A stretch of 64,000 bases of DNA from Vibrio hepatarius (GCF_011806575.1 NZ_JAATOO010000002.1:124001-188000); one strand, 5' to 3'; positions 17,690 through 27,711 are shown, counted from the stretch's first letter. Numbers and translations: made by a program. The notes: generated from the sequence alone by a model not told the origin.

Positions 17690-19576
17690 TTAAAGAACCA
17701 GACGACGAATGTCAGATAGGCATGCGTTTAGGTAAGTGATGAAGCGCGCACCTTCAGCACCATCGATCACACGGTGGTCGTATGATAGAGACAGTGGAAG
17801 TTGTAGACGCGGTTCGAACTCTTTACCGTTCCATACAGGTTTCATCTCTGACTTAGACACACCTAGGATACCAACTTCTGGCGCATTTACGATTGGAGTA
17901 AACGCCGTACCGCCGATGCCGCCAAGGCTAGAGATAGTGAAACAGCCACCTTGCATGTCAGCCGCAGTTAGCTTGCCTGCACGTGCTTTCTTAGAAACAG
18001 CCATTAGCTCTTCAGATAGCTCGTAGATGCCTTTCTTGTTCACGTCTTTAAATACAGGAACAACCAGACCGTTTGGCGTATCTACCGCGATACCGATGTT
18101 CACGTATTTCTTCAGAATTAGGCTCTCACCGTCTTCTGATAGAGAAGAGTTGAACGCTGGGAACGCTTCAAGTGCTTTAGCTGCCGCTTTCATGATGAAC
18201 ACGAGTGGAGTGATCTTCATGCCAGTGTCTTTCTTCGCTTCAATCGCGTTTTGCTCTTTACGGAATGCTTCAAGAGCCGTGATGTCTGCGTTATCCCACT
18301 GTGTAACGTGCGGGATCATTACCCAGTTACGGTGTAGGTTAGCACCAGAGATCTTCTTAATGCGAGATAGCGGTTGAACTTCTGTTTCACCGAACTTGCT
18401 GAAGTCCACTTTTGGCCATGGTAGTAGACCAAGCGCTGCACCGTCGCCTTTGCCAGATGCTGCTGCACCAGACTCAAGACGCTTAAGCGCTTCTTTCACG
18501 TAGTTCTGAACGTCTTCTTTCAGGATACGGCTCTTACGACCGCTGCCTTTAACCTTAGAAAGGTTTACGCCGAACTCACGAGCTAGACGACGAACAACTG
18601 GAGACGCGTGAGCGTACTCATCGTTCTCTTTGAAATCGCCAGTCGCTGCTGGAGCTGCTGCCGCTGGAGCTTCTGCTTTAGGAGCCGGAGCTGCTGGTGC
18701 TGCTGCTTGAGCTGGAGCCGCTGCAGGAGCTGGAGCTGCGCCCGCTACTTCGAATACCATGATTAGTGAGCCAGTAGACACTTTGTCGCCAGCTGCAATC
18801 TTGATTTCTTTAACTGTACCAGCAAATGGTGCAGGAACTTCCATAGAAGCTTTGTCGCCTTCTACAGTGATTAGAGATTGCTCTTCTTCCACTGTGTCGC
18901 CAACAGCAACCATGATTTCAGTAACTTCTACTTCGTCGCCACCGATATCTGGAACGTTAACTTCTTTTGCCGCAGACGCTGCTGGAGCTGCCGCCGCTGG
19001 TGCTTCTACTGCCGCAGGAGCTGCTGGAGCGCCTGAGCCTGCCGTTTCGAATACCATGATTAGAGAGCCAGTCGATACTTTATCGCCTGCTGCTACTTTG
19101 ATCTCTTTTAGAGTACCCGCAAATGGTGCAGGAACTTCCATAGAAGCTTTGTCACCTTCTACAGTGATCAGAGATTGCTCTTCTTCGATGCTGTCGCCGA
19201 TTGCCACCATGATTTCAGTAACTTCAACTTCGTCACCACCGATGTCTGGTACGTGAACTTCTTTCAGTTCTGCCGCTGCTGCTGGAGCTGGAGCCGCTGC
19301 TGGAGCCGCTTCTGCCGCAGGAGCAGGTGCAGCGTCAGCTGCACCCTCGGCTTCGAAAATCATGATTAGAGAACCAGTAGAAACCTTGTCGCCTTCTGCA
19401 ACTTTGATTTCTTTAACGATACCCGCTTGAGAAGCTGGAACTTCCATAGAAGCTTTATCGCCTTCAACAGTGATCAGAGACTGTTCTTCTTCAACCTTGT
19501 CGCCAACGCTTACAAGAATCTCAGTAACTTCAACCTCATCCGCACCGATGTCTGGTACATTAATTTCGATTGCCAT
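17690..19576 (-). CDS. aceF: Pyruvate dehydrogenase E2, dihydrolipoamide acetyltransferase
   Basis: Core subunit of the pyruvate dehydrogenase complex, 628 residues. Three tandem N-terminal lipoyl domains each end in GDKASMEVP, with lipoylated lysines at 41, 143 and 242. They are joined by Ala/Pro-rich swinging linkers. A peripheral subunit-binding domain follows (about 325-365, [17 protein letters not shown]...[11 protein letters not shown]), then the catalytic acetyltransferase domain with DHRVIDG near 600. The lipoyl repeats are close enough at DNA level to be a recombination hotspot. It lies 19 bp after aceE in the same operon. Confidence 0.98.
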   Translation of the reverse strand: MAIEINVPDIGADEVEVTEILVSVGDKVEEEQSLITVEGDKASMEVPASQAGIVKEIKVAEGDKVSTGSLIMIFEAEGAADAAPAPAAEAAPAAAPAPAAAAELKEVHVPDIGGDEVEVTEIMVAIGDSIEEEQSLITVEGDKASMEVPAPFAGTLKEIKVAAGDKVSTGSLIMVFETAGSGAPAAPAAVEAPAAAAPAASAAKEVNVPDIGGDEVEVTEIMVAVGDTVEEEQSLITVEGDKASMEVPAPFAGTVKEIKIAAGDKVSTGSLIMVFEVAGAAPAPAAAPAQAAAPAAPAPKAEAPAAAAPAATGDFKENDEYAHASPVVRRLAREFGVNLSKVKGSGRKSRILKEDVQNYVKEALKRLESGAAASGKGDGAALGLLPWPKVDFSKFGETEVQPLSRIKKISGANLHRNWVMIPHVTQWDNADITALEAFRKEQNAIEAKKDTGMKITPLVFIMKAAAKALEAFPAFNSSLSEDGESLILKKYVNIGIAVDTPNGLVVPVFKDVNKKGIYELSEELMAVSKKARAGKLTAADMQGGCFTISSLGGIGGTAFTPIVNAPEVGILGVSKSEMKPVWNGKEFEPRLQLPLSLSYDHRVIDGAEGARFITYLNACLSDIRRLVL

Positions 19577-19595
19577 TTCTTATCTACCTTCTTAA

Positions 19596-22256
19596 TTAAG
19601 CGTATAGCGGGTTTGTTTTTTCAGTGTCGATGTCGAATTTCTTGATTGCTTCCGCAACTACAGATTTCTCAACTTCGCCACGTTTCGCTAGTTCAGTTAG
19701 CGCTGCTACTACTACGTAACCTGCGTTCACTTCGAAGTGACGACGTAGGTTTTCACGGCTGTCTGAGCGACCGAAGCCGTCAGTACCAAGAACTTTGAAA
19801 GACTCAGCAGGAATGAATGCACGAACCTGCTCTGCGTAGTTCTTCATGTAGTCAGTTGCTGCGATAGCTGGTTCAGTACCCATTACTGTTTGGATGTAAG
19901 GTACTTTCGCTTCCGCTTCTGGGTGAAGCATGTTGAAACGCTCTGCATCTTGGCCGTCGCGAGTTAGTTCGTTGAATGACGTTACAGAGTAAACATCAGA
20001 AGCAACACCGTACTCATCGCTTAGGATTTGAGCTGCTTTACGTACTTCGTTCATGATAGTACCTGAGCTCATTAGCTGAACTTTACCTTTAGAACCAGTG
20101 TAAGTTTCTAGCTTGTAGATACCTTTACGGATGCCTTCTTCAGCGCCTTCTGGCATTGCTGGCATTGCATAGTTCTCGTTCATGAGCGTTAGGTAGTAGA
20201 ACACGTTCTCTTGATCACCGTACATGCGACGGATACCGTCTTGCATGATTACCGCTACTTCGTAAGCGAATGTTGGATCGTAAGAGATACAGTTAGGAAC
20301 TGTACCCGCCATGATGTGCGAGTGGCCATCTTCGTGCTGTAGACCTTCACCGTTCAGCGTTGTACGACCAGCGGTTGCACCTAGTAGGAAACCACGTGCT
20401 TGTTGGTCGCCCGCCATCCACGCCATGTCGCCAACACGTTGGAAGCCGAACATTGAGTAGTAGATGTAGAACGGGATCATTGGTAGGTCGTTTGTCGAGT
20501 ATGAAGTCGCAGCTGCAACCCATGAAGACATAGCACCTAACTCGTTGATACCTTCTTGTAGAACCTGACCTGATGTTGCTTCTTTGTAGTAAGAAACGAT
20601 GTCGCGGTCTTGAGGTGTGTAGTTCTGGCCGTGCGGGTTGTAAATACCGATTTGACGGAACAGACCTTCCATACCGAATGTACGTGCTTCGTCCGCAATG
20701 ATAGGAACAATGTTCTTACCAATGTTCTTGTTCTTAAGTAGAACGTTCAATGCACGTACGAATGCCATAGTAGAAGAAATATCACGTTTCTGTTCTTCTA
20801 GTAGTGGCTTGAATTCTTCTAGCTCAGGAACCACTAGTTCTTGAGTGAAGTTTGGTAGACGCTGTGGCGTGTAACCGTGTAGCGCTTTACGACGAGCGTG
20901 TAGGTATTCGTACTCTTTTGAACCTTCTTCAAGTTTCAGGTACGGAAGTTCTTTCACAGCTTCGTCAGTTAGGATGTCTTGTAGACCTAGACGATCACGT
21001 AGGTGTAGTACGTGAGTCATATCCATCTTCTTAACTTGGTGCGCGATGTTCTTACCTTCAGCCGCTTCACCCATGCCGTAACCTTTAACAGTCTTAGCTA
21101 GGATAACCGTTGGACGGCCTTTCGTTTCTGCCGCGTTTTTGTAAGCAGCGTAAAGCTTAGAAGACTCGTGACCACCACGCTTAAGTGCGAAGATTTCGTC
21201 GTCAGTCATGTCAGCAACGAGTGCAGCAGTTTCTGGGTACTTACCGAAGAAGTGCTCACGCACGTATGCGCCATCTTTCGCTTTGAACGTTTGGTAATCG
21301 CCATCGATTGTTTCGTTCATAAGCTGTAGAAGCTTACCAGTGGTGTCTTTAGCTAGTAGAGAATCCCAGTTGTTACCCCAGATTACTTTCACTACGTTCC
21401 AGCCAGCACCTTTGAATAGACCTTCAAGTTCTTGAATGATCTTACCGTTACCCATTACAGGGCCATCTAGACGCTGAAGGTTACAGTTAATTAGGAAACA
21501 TAGGTTGTCTAGCTTCTCACGCGCAGCGAAAGAGATAGCACCACGTGATTCTGGCTCATCCATCTCACCGTCACCTAGGAACGCGTATACGCGCTGCTCA
21601 GAAGTATCTTTCATGCCGCGGCCTTCAAGGTACTTAAGGAAACGAGCTTGGTAGATCGCAGAGATCGGACCTAGACCCATAGATACGGTTGGGAACTGCC
21701 AGAATTCAGGCATTAGTTTAGGGTGCGGGTATGATGGGATACCTTTACCATCTACTTCTTGACGGAAGTTGTCTAGCTGCTCTTCAGTTAGACGACCTTC
21801 AACGAATGCGCGAGCGTAGATACCTGGTGAAATGTGACCTTGGTAGTAAACTAGGTCGCCACCATCCTTCTCGTTTGGAGCACGGAAGAAATGGTTGAAA
21901 CATGTTTCGTAGAATGCAGCAGAAGACTGGAAAGACGCCATGTGGCCGCCTAGTTCTAGGTCTTTCTTCGATGCACGTAGAACGATCATGATTGCGTTCC
22001 AGCGAATGATGGAACGAATACGACGCTCAAGTGTTGTGTCACCTGGGTAAGCTGGTTCTTGATCTGCTGGAATCGTGTTGATGTAGTTCGTGGTGATACC
22101 AGTTGGCATGTCAACACCGTCTAGACGTGCTTTATCTAGAACTTGCTCAAGTAGGAACTGAGCACGCTCTACGCCTTCTTCACGTACAACTGACTCAAGT
22201 GCTTGTAGCCATTCTTGAGTTTCCAGTGCATCTACGTCATGCTTCATATCAGACAT
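19596..22256 (-). CDS. aceE: Pyruvate dehydrogenase E1, homodimeric
   Basis: Thiamine-diphosphate-dependent decarboxylation of pyruvate and acetylation of the E2 lipoyl groups. 886 residues, same length as E. coli AceE (887), so the homodimeric gammaproteobacterial type. The ThDP motif GDGEMDEPES...NCN is present near 230-262. VKGYGMGEAAEGKNIAHQVKK and the HEDGHSHIMA active-site region are also recognisable. It lies between pdhR (49-bp gap to its ORF) and aceF. Confidence 0.98.
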   Translation of the reverse strand: MSDMKHDVDALETQEWLQALESVVREEGVERAQFLLEQVLDKARLDGVDMPTGITTNYINTIPADQEPAYPGDTTLERRIRSIIRWNAIMIVLRASKKDLELGGHMASFQSSAAFYETCFNHFFRAPNEKDGGDLVYYQGHISPGIYARAFVEGRLTEEQLDNFRQEVDGKGIPSYPHPKLMPEFWQFPTVSMGLGPISAIYQARFLKYLEGRGMKDTSEQRVYAFLGDGEMDEPESRGAISFAAREKLDNLCFLINCNLQRLDGPVMGNGKIIQELEGLFKGAGWNVVKVIWGNNWDSLLAKDTTGKLLQLMNETIDGDYQTFKAKDGAYVREHFFGKYPETAALVADMTDDEIFALKRGGHESSKLYAAYKNAAETKGRPTVILAKTVKGYGMGEAAEGKNIAHQVKKMDMTHVLHLRDRLGLQDILTDEAVKELPYLKLEEGSKEYEYLHARRKALHGYTPQRLPNFTQELVVPELEEFKPLLEEQKRDISSTMAFVRALNVLLKNKNIGKNIVPIIADEARTFGMEGLFRQIGIYNPHGQNYTPQDRDIVSYYKEATSGQVLQEGINELGAMSSWVAAATSYSTNDLPMIPFYIYYSMFGFQRVGDMAWMAGDQQARGFLLGATAGRTTLNGEGLQHEDGHSHIMAGTVPNCISYDPTFAYEVAVIMQDGIRRMYGDQENVFYYLTLMNENYAMPAMPEGAEEGIRKGIYKLETYTGSKGKVQLMSSGTIMNEVRKAAQILSDEYGVASDVYSVTSFNELTRDGQDAERFNMLHPEAEAKVPYIQTVMGTEPAIAATDYMKNYAEQVRAFIPAESFKVLGTDGFGRSDSRENLRRHFEVNAGYVVVAALTELAKRGEVEKSVVAEAIKKFDIDTEKTNPLYA

Positions 22257-22305
22257 GGCGATCTATCCTTCTGTTGGTTGGATCTATAAAACTAGCAAAT
22301 CGTCG

Positions 22306-23073
22306 TTATGAGTCATTGCCCTGTTGCATTCGACGTAAAGAGCGTTCACGACGAGACTCTTCTCTGGTCAAATCCAACAATGTTTCTTCAATATAAGCTA
22401 AATGTGAGTGAGACATCTCGCGCGCCTTTTCTGGCTGACCTGAGACGATCGCATCCACGATATTAGCTCGGTGTTTACTTACTTTTTCGACCGCTTCAGG
22501 GCGGCGACGTAACAATTTAAAATTCTGCAGAATATTTTGCTCAAGCAAAGGCGCTAAACTACGAACAATGTGCAGCAGTACTACGTTGTGAGCCGCTTCG
22601 GTCAAGGCAATTAAAAACTGCATGACTTCCGCAGATTCTGCTTCCACGTCGTTGTTTGATTGTTCTTTGCCGATTCGTTCAAGGCTAGCTTGAATACGTG
22701 CAAAATCTTCTTCGGTACCACGAACGGCTGCAAAGTAAGCGGCAATACCTTCCATCGCATGACGCGTTTCCAGTAAATCCAGCTGAGTTTCAGAGTGGCT
22801 AGACAATAAATTTAGCAGAGGATCTGAAAAACTTTTCCAGATGTTCTCGCTAACAAAAGTGCCACCACCCTGACGACGAGTAAGAAGACGCTTGGCTTCA
22901 AGGCGTTGAATCGCCTCACGGATAGATGGACGAGACACGTCAAACTGTTTTGCCAGCTCGCGCTCTGGTGGCAATTGCTGCCCCGGAGCCAGTGTTCCTT
23001 CCACAATCAGCCTTTCTAACTCTTGTTCAATCACATCAGAAAGTTTTGGCTGACGAATCCTTTGATAAGCCAT
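22306..23073 (-). CDS. pdhR: Pyruvate-responsive GntR-type repressor PdhR
   Basis: Represses the pyruvate dehydrogenase operon until pyruvate binds. 255 residues from the ATG at 23073 ([17 protein letters not shown], as in E. coli); the frame opens 30 nt earlier but no homology lies there. The winged helix includes [18 protein letters not shown] and the FadR-type C-terminal effector domain includes [13 protein letters not shown] and the metal/ligand His-containing [10 protein letters not shown]. Two perfect PdhR operators lie upstream, one within the expected 5' leader, indicating autoregulation. Confidence 0.97.
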   Translation of the reverse strand: MAYQRIRQPKLSDVIEQELERLIVEGTLAPGQQLPPERELAKQFDVSRPSIREAIQRLEAKRLLTRRQGGGTFVSENIWKSFSDPLLNLLSSHSETQLDLLETRHAMEGIAAYFAAVRGTEEDFARIQASLERIGKEQSNNDVEAESAEVMQFLIALTEAAHNVVLLHIVRSLAPLLEQNILQNFKLLRRRPEAVEKVSKHRANIVDAIVSGQPEKAREMSHSHLAYIEETLLDLTREESRRERSLRRMQQGNDS

Positions 23074-23101
23074 ATTTATTGTTCTTCTACTCTTTGCAGT
23101 C

Positions 23102-23118
23102 AATTGGTAATACCAATT
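23102..23118. promoter_or_regulatory. PdhR operator 1 (proximal)
   Basis: A perfect palindrome ATTGGT-AAT-ACCAAT matching the PdhR consensus ATTGGT-N3-ACCAAT. It lies about 30 bp upstream of the pdhR start and just downstream of the predicted promoter, the position at which repressor binding blocks RNA polymerase, as in E. coli. Confidence 0.85.
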
Positions 23119-23137
23119 TTATGTTGGCGAGGAAATT

Positions 23138-23166
23138 AACATAATTAAAACGCAAGTTCCAGCCAA
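23138..23166 (-). promoter_or_regulatory. Sigma-70 promoter of the pdhR-aceEF-lpdA operon
   Basis: Read on the minus strand, TTGGCT (23161-23166) and TATGTT (23138-23143) are separated by 17 bp. The predicted start near 23131 places operator 1 at roughly +13 to +30. Confidence 0.55.
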
Positions 23167-23238
23167 AAGTTGACCTAAATCATAGAACAGGTCACGGTTA
23201 AACACTTTGATAACAATAGTCGATTAAAACACCAATAA

Positions 23239-23255
23239 AATTGGTCTGACCAATT
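23239..23255. promoter_or_regulatory. PdhR operator 2 (distal)
   Basis: A second perfect ATTGGT-CTG-ACCAAT palindrome, centred about 137 bp (13 helical turns) upstream of operator 1. The spacing would allow looping, or it may serve a second promoter; both are inference. Confidence 0.75.
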
Positions 23256-23440
23256 ACAAAATATAAACAGATGGGAAGAAAATGTGCCAGTCCTCACATT
23301 GTAACGGGTTAGTTTTAAAGAAAGATGAAGAAAAACGAACGGAAGTGATGAATTAAAAAAATAGATAAAGGCTCAATCATCACGGAAAATGGCGATAAAA
23401 AAGCCACTCTTAACAAAAAGTAAATATTAGTTTGCAAAAT
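23256..23440. other. Non-coding stretch between pdhR control region and recJ
   Basis: AT-rich sequence with no plausible ORF, tRNA or repeat. Together with the operators and the recJ hairpin it forms the 426-bp gap between pdhR and recJ. Nothing further could be assigned. Confidence 0.5.
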
Positions 23441-23475
23441 ACACTTCTGCCAGTTTCTCTCACTGGCAGAGGTGT
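23441..23475 (-). terminator. Strong hairpin past recJ, probable terminator
   Basis: A 14-bp stem (23441-23454 with 23462-23475, one G-T wobble, CTGCCAG/CTGGCAG core) lies 24 bp beyond the recJ stop. The minus-strand tail is GTATTTTGC, a short U tract, so termination is likely but not certain. Confidence 0.6.
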
Positions 23476-23499
23476 AGATCGATAGGATGTCGTGAAGTG

Positions 23500-25239
23500 C
23501 TAGTTCGCTTCGATGTGGTCAATCATCAGCTGTAACGATTGGTTGCCACGAAACTCGTTGATATCAAGCTTGTAAGCCAAACGAACGGTTTTGACTGAAG
23601 CATCCGGCCAGCGGCGCAAATCAACGTTAAATGCGATGCCATCAATCATGATATTGGTCGGATGCCCTTTGTGCAGCGGTTCCAGCATCAGCTTCAGGTG
23701 CTTCTCGCCCACCAGTTTTTGATGCAACACTTTAAACTCACCGTCAAACAATGGTTCGGGAAACGCTTGTCCCCATGGGCCACCAGAACGTAGCAGCTCT
23801 GCGGTATGCATACTGAACTCTTCCGGCTTAAGTTCGCCATCCGATACGATCACGCCTTTGAGCACCGCTTCATCGAGTTCATTCTTAACCGCTTCATCAA
23901 ACAGTGTGGCAAAGCGTTCAAAATCTTTTTCTAAAATCGTCAAACCTGCCGCCATCGCGTGGCCACCAAATTTCACAATCAAACCAGGATTCTGTGTATC
24001 AATACGATCTAAGGTATCGCGCATATGTAAACCGGGAATTGAGCGACAAGAGCCTTTAATACTCCCTTCTCCGCCATCAGCAAACGCGATCACAGGGCGG
24101 TGGAATTTATCTTTAACTCTTGATGCAAGAATACCGATAACCCCTTGATGCCAATCTCGTTGGAACAGGACTAACCCGTGCGGTAGTTTGCTGTTTTCAC
24201 CAAACTGAAGCCGCTCACAAAAAGCCATCGCTTCTTGCTTCATTCCTTCTTCGATTTCTTTACGTGTTTGGTTTAAACCATCCAGCTCACTCGCCATACG
24301 GCGCGCAGCGTGGATGTTGTTACTCATCAGCAGTTCAACGCCAAACGACATATCATCCAGTCGGCCCGCCGCATTGATGCGAGGTCCTAACGCAAAACCA
24401 AAATCTGAGGCAACGATACGCCTTGCGTCGCGCTTAGCGACTTCGATCAATGCTTGAATCCCCGGACGAGCTTTACCAGCACGAATACGCTGAAGTCCTT
24501 GATGAACTAAGATTCGGTTGTTTTCATCCAGAGGCACAACATCTGCGACAGTACCAAGAGCGACTAGATCCACCAGCTCCATCAGTTTTGGCTCCGCCAT
24601 ACCTTGTTGCTCAAACCAGCCGTTCTTTCGCATATGAACACACAGCGCCATCATCAGATAAAACGCCACCCCAACACCAGCCAGCGCTTTAGACGGGAAT
24701 GCGCACTCTTGCAAGTTTGGGTTTACCATAGCGTCAACATCTGGCAACTCATGGCCCGGTAAATGGTGGTCGGTGACCAGTACCTTCAACCCTTGTTGCT
24801 TGGCATAACGAACGCCTTCAATCGAAGAAACGCCGTTATCTACCGTCATGATCACTTCCGCGCCAATTTCAATCGCTTGATCGACCACTTCCGGGCTCAA
24901 CCCATAGCCGTCTTCAAAACGGTTCGGTACTAAGTAATCGACGTTATGAGAACCTAGCATCCTCAGAGCAAGGACCGACAAAGCGGAACTGGTCGCGCCA
25001 TCGGCATCAAAGTCGCCGACAACAATAATGCGTTTGTTGTGCTGAATCGCCTCAAACAACAATTGCACGGCATCGTTAATGCCATGCATTTTTTGGTACG
25101 AATGCAGCGAGCGCACCGCCGTTTGCAGCTGCTCAAGGGATGTGACGCCACGATTGATGTAAATGCGCTTAAGAATCGGCGCAATCGAATCTGGCAGAAG
25201 GGATAAATCGGGTTCTGGTCGACGCTGAATTTCTATCAT
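23500..25239 (-). CDS. recJ: Single-stranded-DNA exonuclease RecJ
   Basis: 5'-3' ssDNA exonuclease of RecF recombination, mismatch repair and base excision repair. 579 residues (E. coli 577). DHH-phosphoesterase motifs are in order: VVGDFDADGATSS, TVDNGVSS, the namesake TDHHLPGH, GVGVAFYLMM, then the DHHA1 part with FGGHAMAAG. It is last in the xerD-dsbC-recJ operon, the E. coli order; prfB-lysS do not follow here. The ribosome site is poor and a hairpin occupies the leader, so translation may be modest. Confidence 0.97.
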   Translation of the reverse strand: MIEIQRRPEPDLSLLPDSIAPILKRIYINRGVTSLEQLQTAVRSLHSYQKMHGINDAVQLLFEAIQHNKRIIVVGDFDADGATSSALSVLALRMLGSHNVDYLVPNRFEDGYGLSPEVVDQAIEIGAEVIMTVDNGVSSIEGVRYAKQQGLKVLVTDHHLPGHELPDVDAMVNPNLQECAFPSKALAGVGVAFYLMMALCVHMRKNGWFEQQGMAEPKLMELVDLVALGTVADVVPLDENNRILVHQGLQRIRAGKARPGIQALIEVAKRDARRIVASDFGFALGPRINAAGRLDDMSFGVELLMSNNIHAARRMASELDGLNQTRKEIEEGMKQEAMAFCERLQFGENSKLPHGLVLFQRDWHQGVIGILASRVKDKFHRPVIAFADGGEGSIKGSCRSIPGLHMRDTLDRIDTQNPGLIVKFGGHAMAAGLTILEKDFERFATLFDEAVKNELDEAVLKGVIVSDGELKPEEFSMHTAELLRSGGPWGQAFPEPLFDGEFKVLHQKLVGEKHLKLMLEPLHKGHPTNIMIDGIAFNVDLRRWPDASVKTVRLAYKLDINEFRGNQSLQLMIDHIEAN

Positions 25240-25250
25240 AGATATAAGCA

Positions 25251-25270
25251 GAGCCTCAGTGACGAGGCTC
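25251..25270 (-). other. Intergenic hairpin between dsbC and recJ
   Basis: GAGCCTC (25251-25257) pairs with GAGGCTC (25264-25270) around six bases. It fills most of the 39-bp dsbC-recJ gap, close to the recJ start. On the minus strand no U tract follows, so it looks like a translational or mRNA-processing element rather than a terminator. Confidence 0.4.
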
Positions 25271-25278
25271 TTTATTAA

Positions 25279-26022
25279 TTACTGAGTTTGTTGAAGACGT
25301 TGGTAAAGGTCTGCTGGCGGCAAGTAACCACCAACCATTTCGCCATTCGGTAGGAAAATCGCTGGTGTACCGCTAACACCCAGTTCACGTCCTAATGCAA
25401 ATTGCTGTTTTACAATCTCTTGGTATTTAGCAAAATCTTCACTCTTTTCAGGGAAAGTACGATTAATTTTGCCGTTGTGCATCGCAGCTTGCTGATCTTC
25501 CGCTCCCCAGATCGCGGCCATTTGGTCAGCGACCATGCCTGTTGGACCTTGGCGAGGATACGCCATGTAACGTACTGTGATGCCTAAATCGTTGTAACCT
25601 TGCATTTGGCTATGAAGTCGAACGCAGTAACCACATGTAATATCGGTAAATACCGAGACAACGTACTTCTCGTCTTCGGCTTTAAACACAATCATGTTGT
25701 CTTGTTGTTCTTCAATCTTAGCCGCATTCATTGGCGCTTGGCGCTTCGCCAATACGTCTTCGTACTGACCATTTTCGTCTAATTTGTAAAGCGTACCCGC
25801 TAGAAAGTAGTCACCGTTAGGCGAAGCGAATAGCACTCCACCGCTGGTCTGCACTTCAACCAAACCTTCAATATCGGCTGGTACGGCATCGGTTACTTGC
25901 AGTCCAAGCTTGGCAAAGCGTTGCTGCAACTGCTCTTTGTCTATCTTAACTTCGGCTGCAGAAACTTGAGTTGCAACCAAAAGTGGTAACGTCAGAAGAC
26001 CTATTCGGCGTAATACGCTCAT
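25279..26022 (-). CDS. dsbC: Thiol:disulfide isomerase DsbC
   Basis: Periplasmic homodimeric disulfide isomerase, about 247 residues. I choose the ATG at 26022 (AAGGTGA five bases upstream) over the GTG at 26031. A signal peptide (RRIGLLTLPLLVATQVSA) is cleaved near residue 22. The N-terminal dimerisation domain is followed by a thioredoxin fold with the active site CGYC in DITCGYCVRLH and the cis-Pro loop GTPA. A DsbD-type reductant is needed but not encoded here. It sits between xerD and recJ as in E. coli. Confidence 0.96.
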   Translation of the reverse strand: MSVLRRIGLLTLPLLVATQVSAAEVKIDKEQLQQRFAKLGLQVTDAVPADIEGLVEVQTSGGVLFASPNGDYFLAGTLYKLDENGQYEDVLAKRQAPMNAAKIEEQQDNMIVFKAEDEKYVVSVFTDITCGYCVRLHSQMQGYNDLGITVRYMAYPRQGPTGMVADQMAAIWGAEDQQAAMHNGKINRTFPEKSEDFAKYQEIVKQQFALGRELGVSGTPAIFLPNGEMVGGYLPPADLYQRLQQTQ

Positions 26023-26050
26023 TAAATTCACCTTTTGTTTTCAGCAAGCT

Positions 26051-26959
26051 TTATGCTCTTGGATGATGCTCGCTGTGTAGCTGTTTCAATCTCTCTGTTG
26101 CTACATGAGTATAGATTTGCGTGGTCGACAAGTCACTATGGCCTAGCAACATCTGAACCACACGTAGATCCGCTCCGTAGTTGAGTAAGTGTGTCGCAAA
26201 TGCATGGCGTAATACGTGCGGAGACAGTTGTTCACTGTCAATCCCTGCCAGTACCGCATAATGCTTAATACGATGCCAGAAAGTTTGCCGCGTCATCTGC
26301 CTTGCGCGTTTGCTCGGAAACACAACGTCAGAGGTATTTTCTCCCAATAGTTCAGACCTGCCTTGTTGGAGAAAAGTTTCAATCCAATCAACGGCATTCT
26401 CACCCATAGGTACGAGGCGCTCTTTTCCGCCTTTACCAGTTACACGCACCACACCTTGGCGTAAGCTGATGTTTTCCATCGTCAAACTGACCAGTTCGGT
26501 AACGCGCAACCCGGTTGCATATAATAACTCCAACATGGCCTTATCGCGCAACTCCATCGCATCATTTGGGTCAGGTGCGTTGAGTAGCGCATCAACTTGC
26601 TCTTCGCTGAGGTCTTTTGGTAGGCGCTTTGGCAACTTTGGACTCACCAACAGAGCACTCGGGTCATCGGCACGAATTTTTTCGCGGTGAAGGTATTGGA
26701 ACAAACGCCGAATCGCAGACAGCATGCGTGCGCGAGAGGTTTGTTTGTAATTCTGGTCCACCAGCCAAGATTGATACTCTTGTAAGCCAGAGAGACTAAT
26801 AAAGTTAAGACGGTAGTTGTTCGCTTCCATCCATTGGATTAACTTGTTGAGATCATTGCGATAAGAGGCCAACGTGTTCTCTGACAGGCCTCTTTCCATC
26901 CACATGGCATCTAAAAACTGCTCTACGATTCCTTGATCAGGGGACATGACTTCAGACAC
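26051..26959 (-). CDS. xerD: Tyrosine recombinase XerD
   Basis: Acts with XerC at dif during FtsK-controlled chromosome dimer resolution, and in vibrios at integrative phage sites. 302 residues. The N-terminal SAM-like core-binding domain (1-~105) precedes the catalytic domain with Arg in ATGLRVTEL, the HxxR box HVLRHAFATHLL, His in LGHSDLSTTQ and nucleophile Tyr in IYTHV. The xerD-dsbC-recJ neighbourhood identifies it as XerD rather than XerC or a mobile integrase. Confidence 0.96.
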   Translation of the reverse strand: MSEVMSPDQGIVEQFLDAMWMERGLSENTLASYRNDLNKLIQWMEANNYRLNFISLSGLQEYQSWLVDQNYKQTSRARMLSAIRRLFQYLHREKIRADDPSALLVSPKLPKRLPKDLSEEQVDALLNAPDPNDAMELRDKAMLELLYATGLRVTELVSLTMENISLRQGVVRVTGKGGKERLVPMGENAVDWIETFLQQGRSELLGENTSDVVFPSKRARQMTRQTFWHRIKHYAVLAGIDSEQLSPHVLRHAFATHLLNYGADLRVVQMLLGHSDLSTTQIYTHVATERLKQLHSEHHPRA

Positions 26960-27109
26960 AACATTCCTCGAATTATGATTCTGCTGTCAATGTAAGTGTC
27001 TAGAAGAGATAAAGCCATAAAAAATGCCTTTCAAAGTGGATATTCGCTGCAAAGCACGCCATTTTGTGGTTAGAATTCGCTATCTAGTCCAGCGAAAGAA
27101 AAGAAAGTT

Positions 27110-27631
27110 ATGAAAATCGGTCTATTTTACGGCTCAACAACTTGTTATACCGAAATGGCAGCAGAAAAAATTCGTGCCATTATTGGCGAAGATATGGTCG
27201 ACATTCACAATGTGAAAGAATCTCCATTATCTTTAATGACAGAGTACGACTTTCTTATTCTGGGCATTTCGACCTGGGATTTTGGTGAAATTCAGGAAGA
27301 CTGGAATGAAATATGGGATCAAATCGGTGGCGTCACACTAAATGGCAAAACCGTCGCGTTATTCGGCTTAGGCGATCAAGAAGGCTATGGCGAATGGTAT
27401 TTGGATGCGATGGGGATGTTGCACGACGAACTGAAAAAGAGCGGAGCTAATATCATCGGCTACTGGCCAAAAGATGACAGTTACGAGTTTGAAGCGTCGA
27501 AGGCACTCACCGAAGACGGCAGCCAGTTTGTAGGTTTGGCTCTGGATGAAGATTCTCAATACGAGCTGAGCGATGAGCGCATCGCCACTTGGGTCGAGCA
27601 GATCCTAATCGAATACCAAGATACGCTATAA
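27110..27631 (+). CDS. fldB: Flavodoxin FldB
   Basis: FMN-binding electron carrier, 173 residues. The phosphate loop is YGSTTCYTE (9-17), followed by [11 protein letters not shown] and the FMN-binding [15 protein letters not shown]. The [12 protein letters not shown]-terminus and the xerD neighbour match E. coli FldB rather than FldA. It is divergent from xerD across 150 bp and shares a downstream hairpin with ampD. Confidence 0.94.
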   Translation: MKIGLFYGSTTCYTEMAAEKIRAIIGEDMVDIHNVKESPLSLMTEYDFLILGISTWDFGEIQEDWNEIWDQIGGVTLNGKTVALFGLGDQEGYGEWYLDAMGMLHDELKKSGANIIGYWPKDDSYEFEASKALTEDGSQFVGLALDEDSQYELSDERIATWVEQILIEYQDTL

Positions 27632-27648
27632 ATAACATCTTGCCTGAT

Positions 27649-27697
27649 AAGGCTTCCTCACCAATCACTTCCCTAGTGAAAATAGGAAGCCTTGTTG
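27649..27697. terminator. Branched hairpin between fldB and ampD
   Basis: AAGGCTTCCT (27649-27658) pairs perfectly with AGGAAGCCTT (27684-27693), and the loop contains a smaller CACT/AGTG stem. It separates convergent fldB and ampD; U tracts are short on both strands. Confidence 0.5.
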
Positions 27698-27711
27698 CAA
27701 ACTACTCTGTC

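Noticed and set aside
18759-19256. A 165-codon plus-strand open frame opposite aceF
   Set aside because: Its internal repeats simply mirror the lipoyl domains and Ala/Pro linkers on the other strand.
18760-19560. Direct repeats that might suggest a repeat array or CRISPR
   Set aside because: They are three lipoyl domains of about 100 codons each within an intact coding frame, not short spaced repeats.
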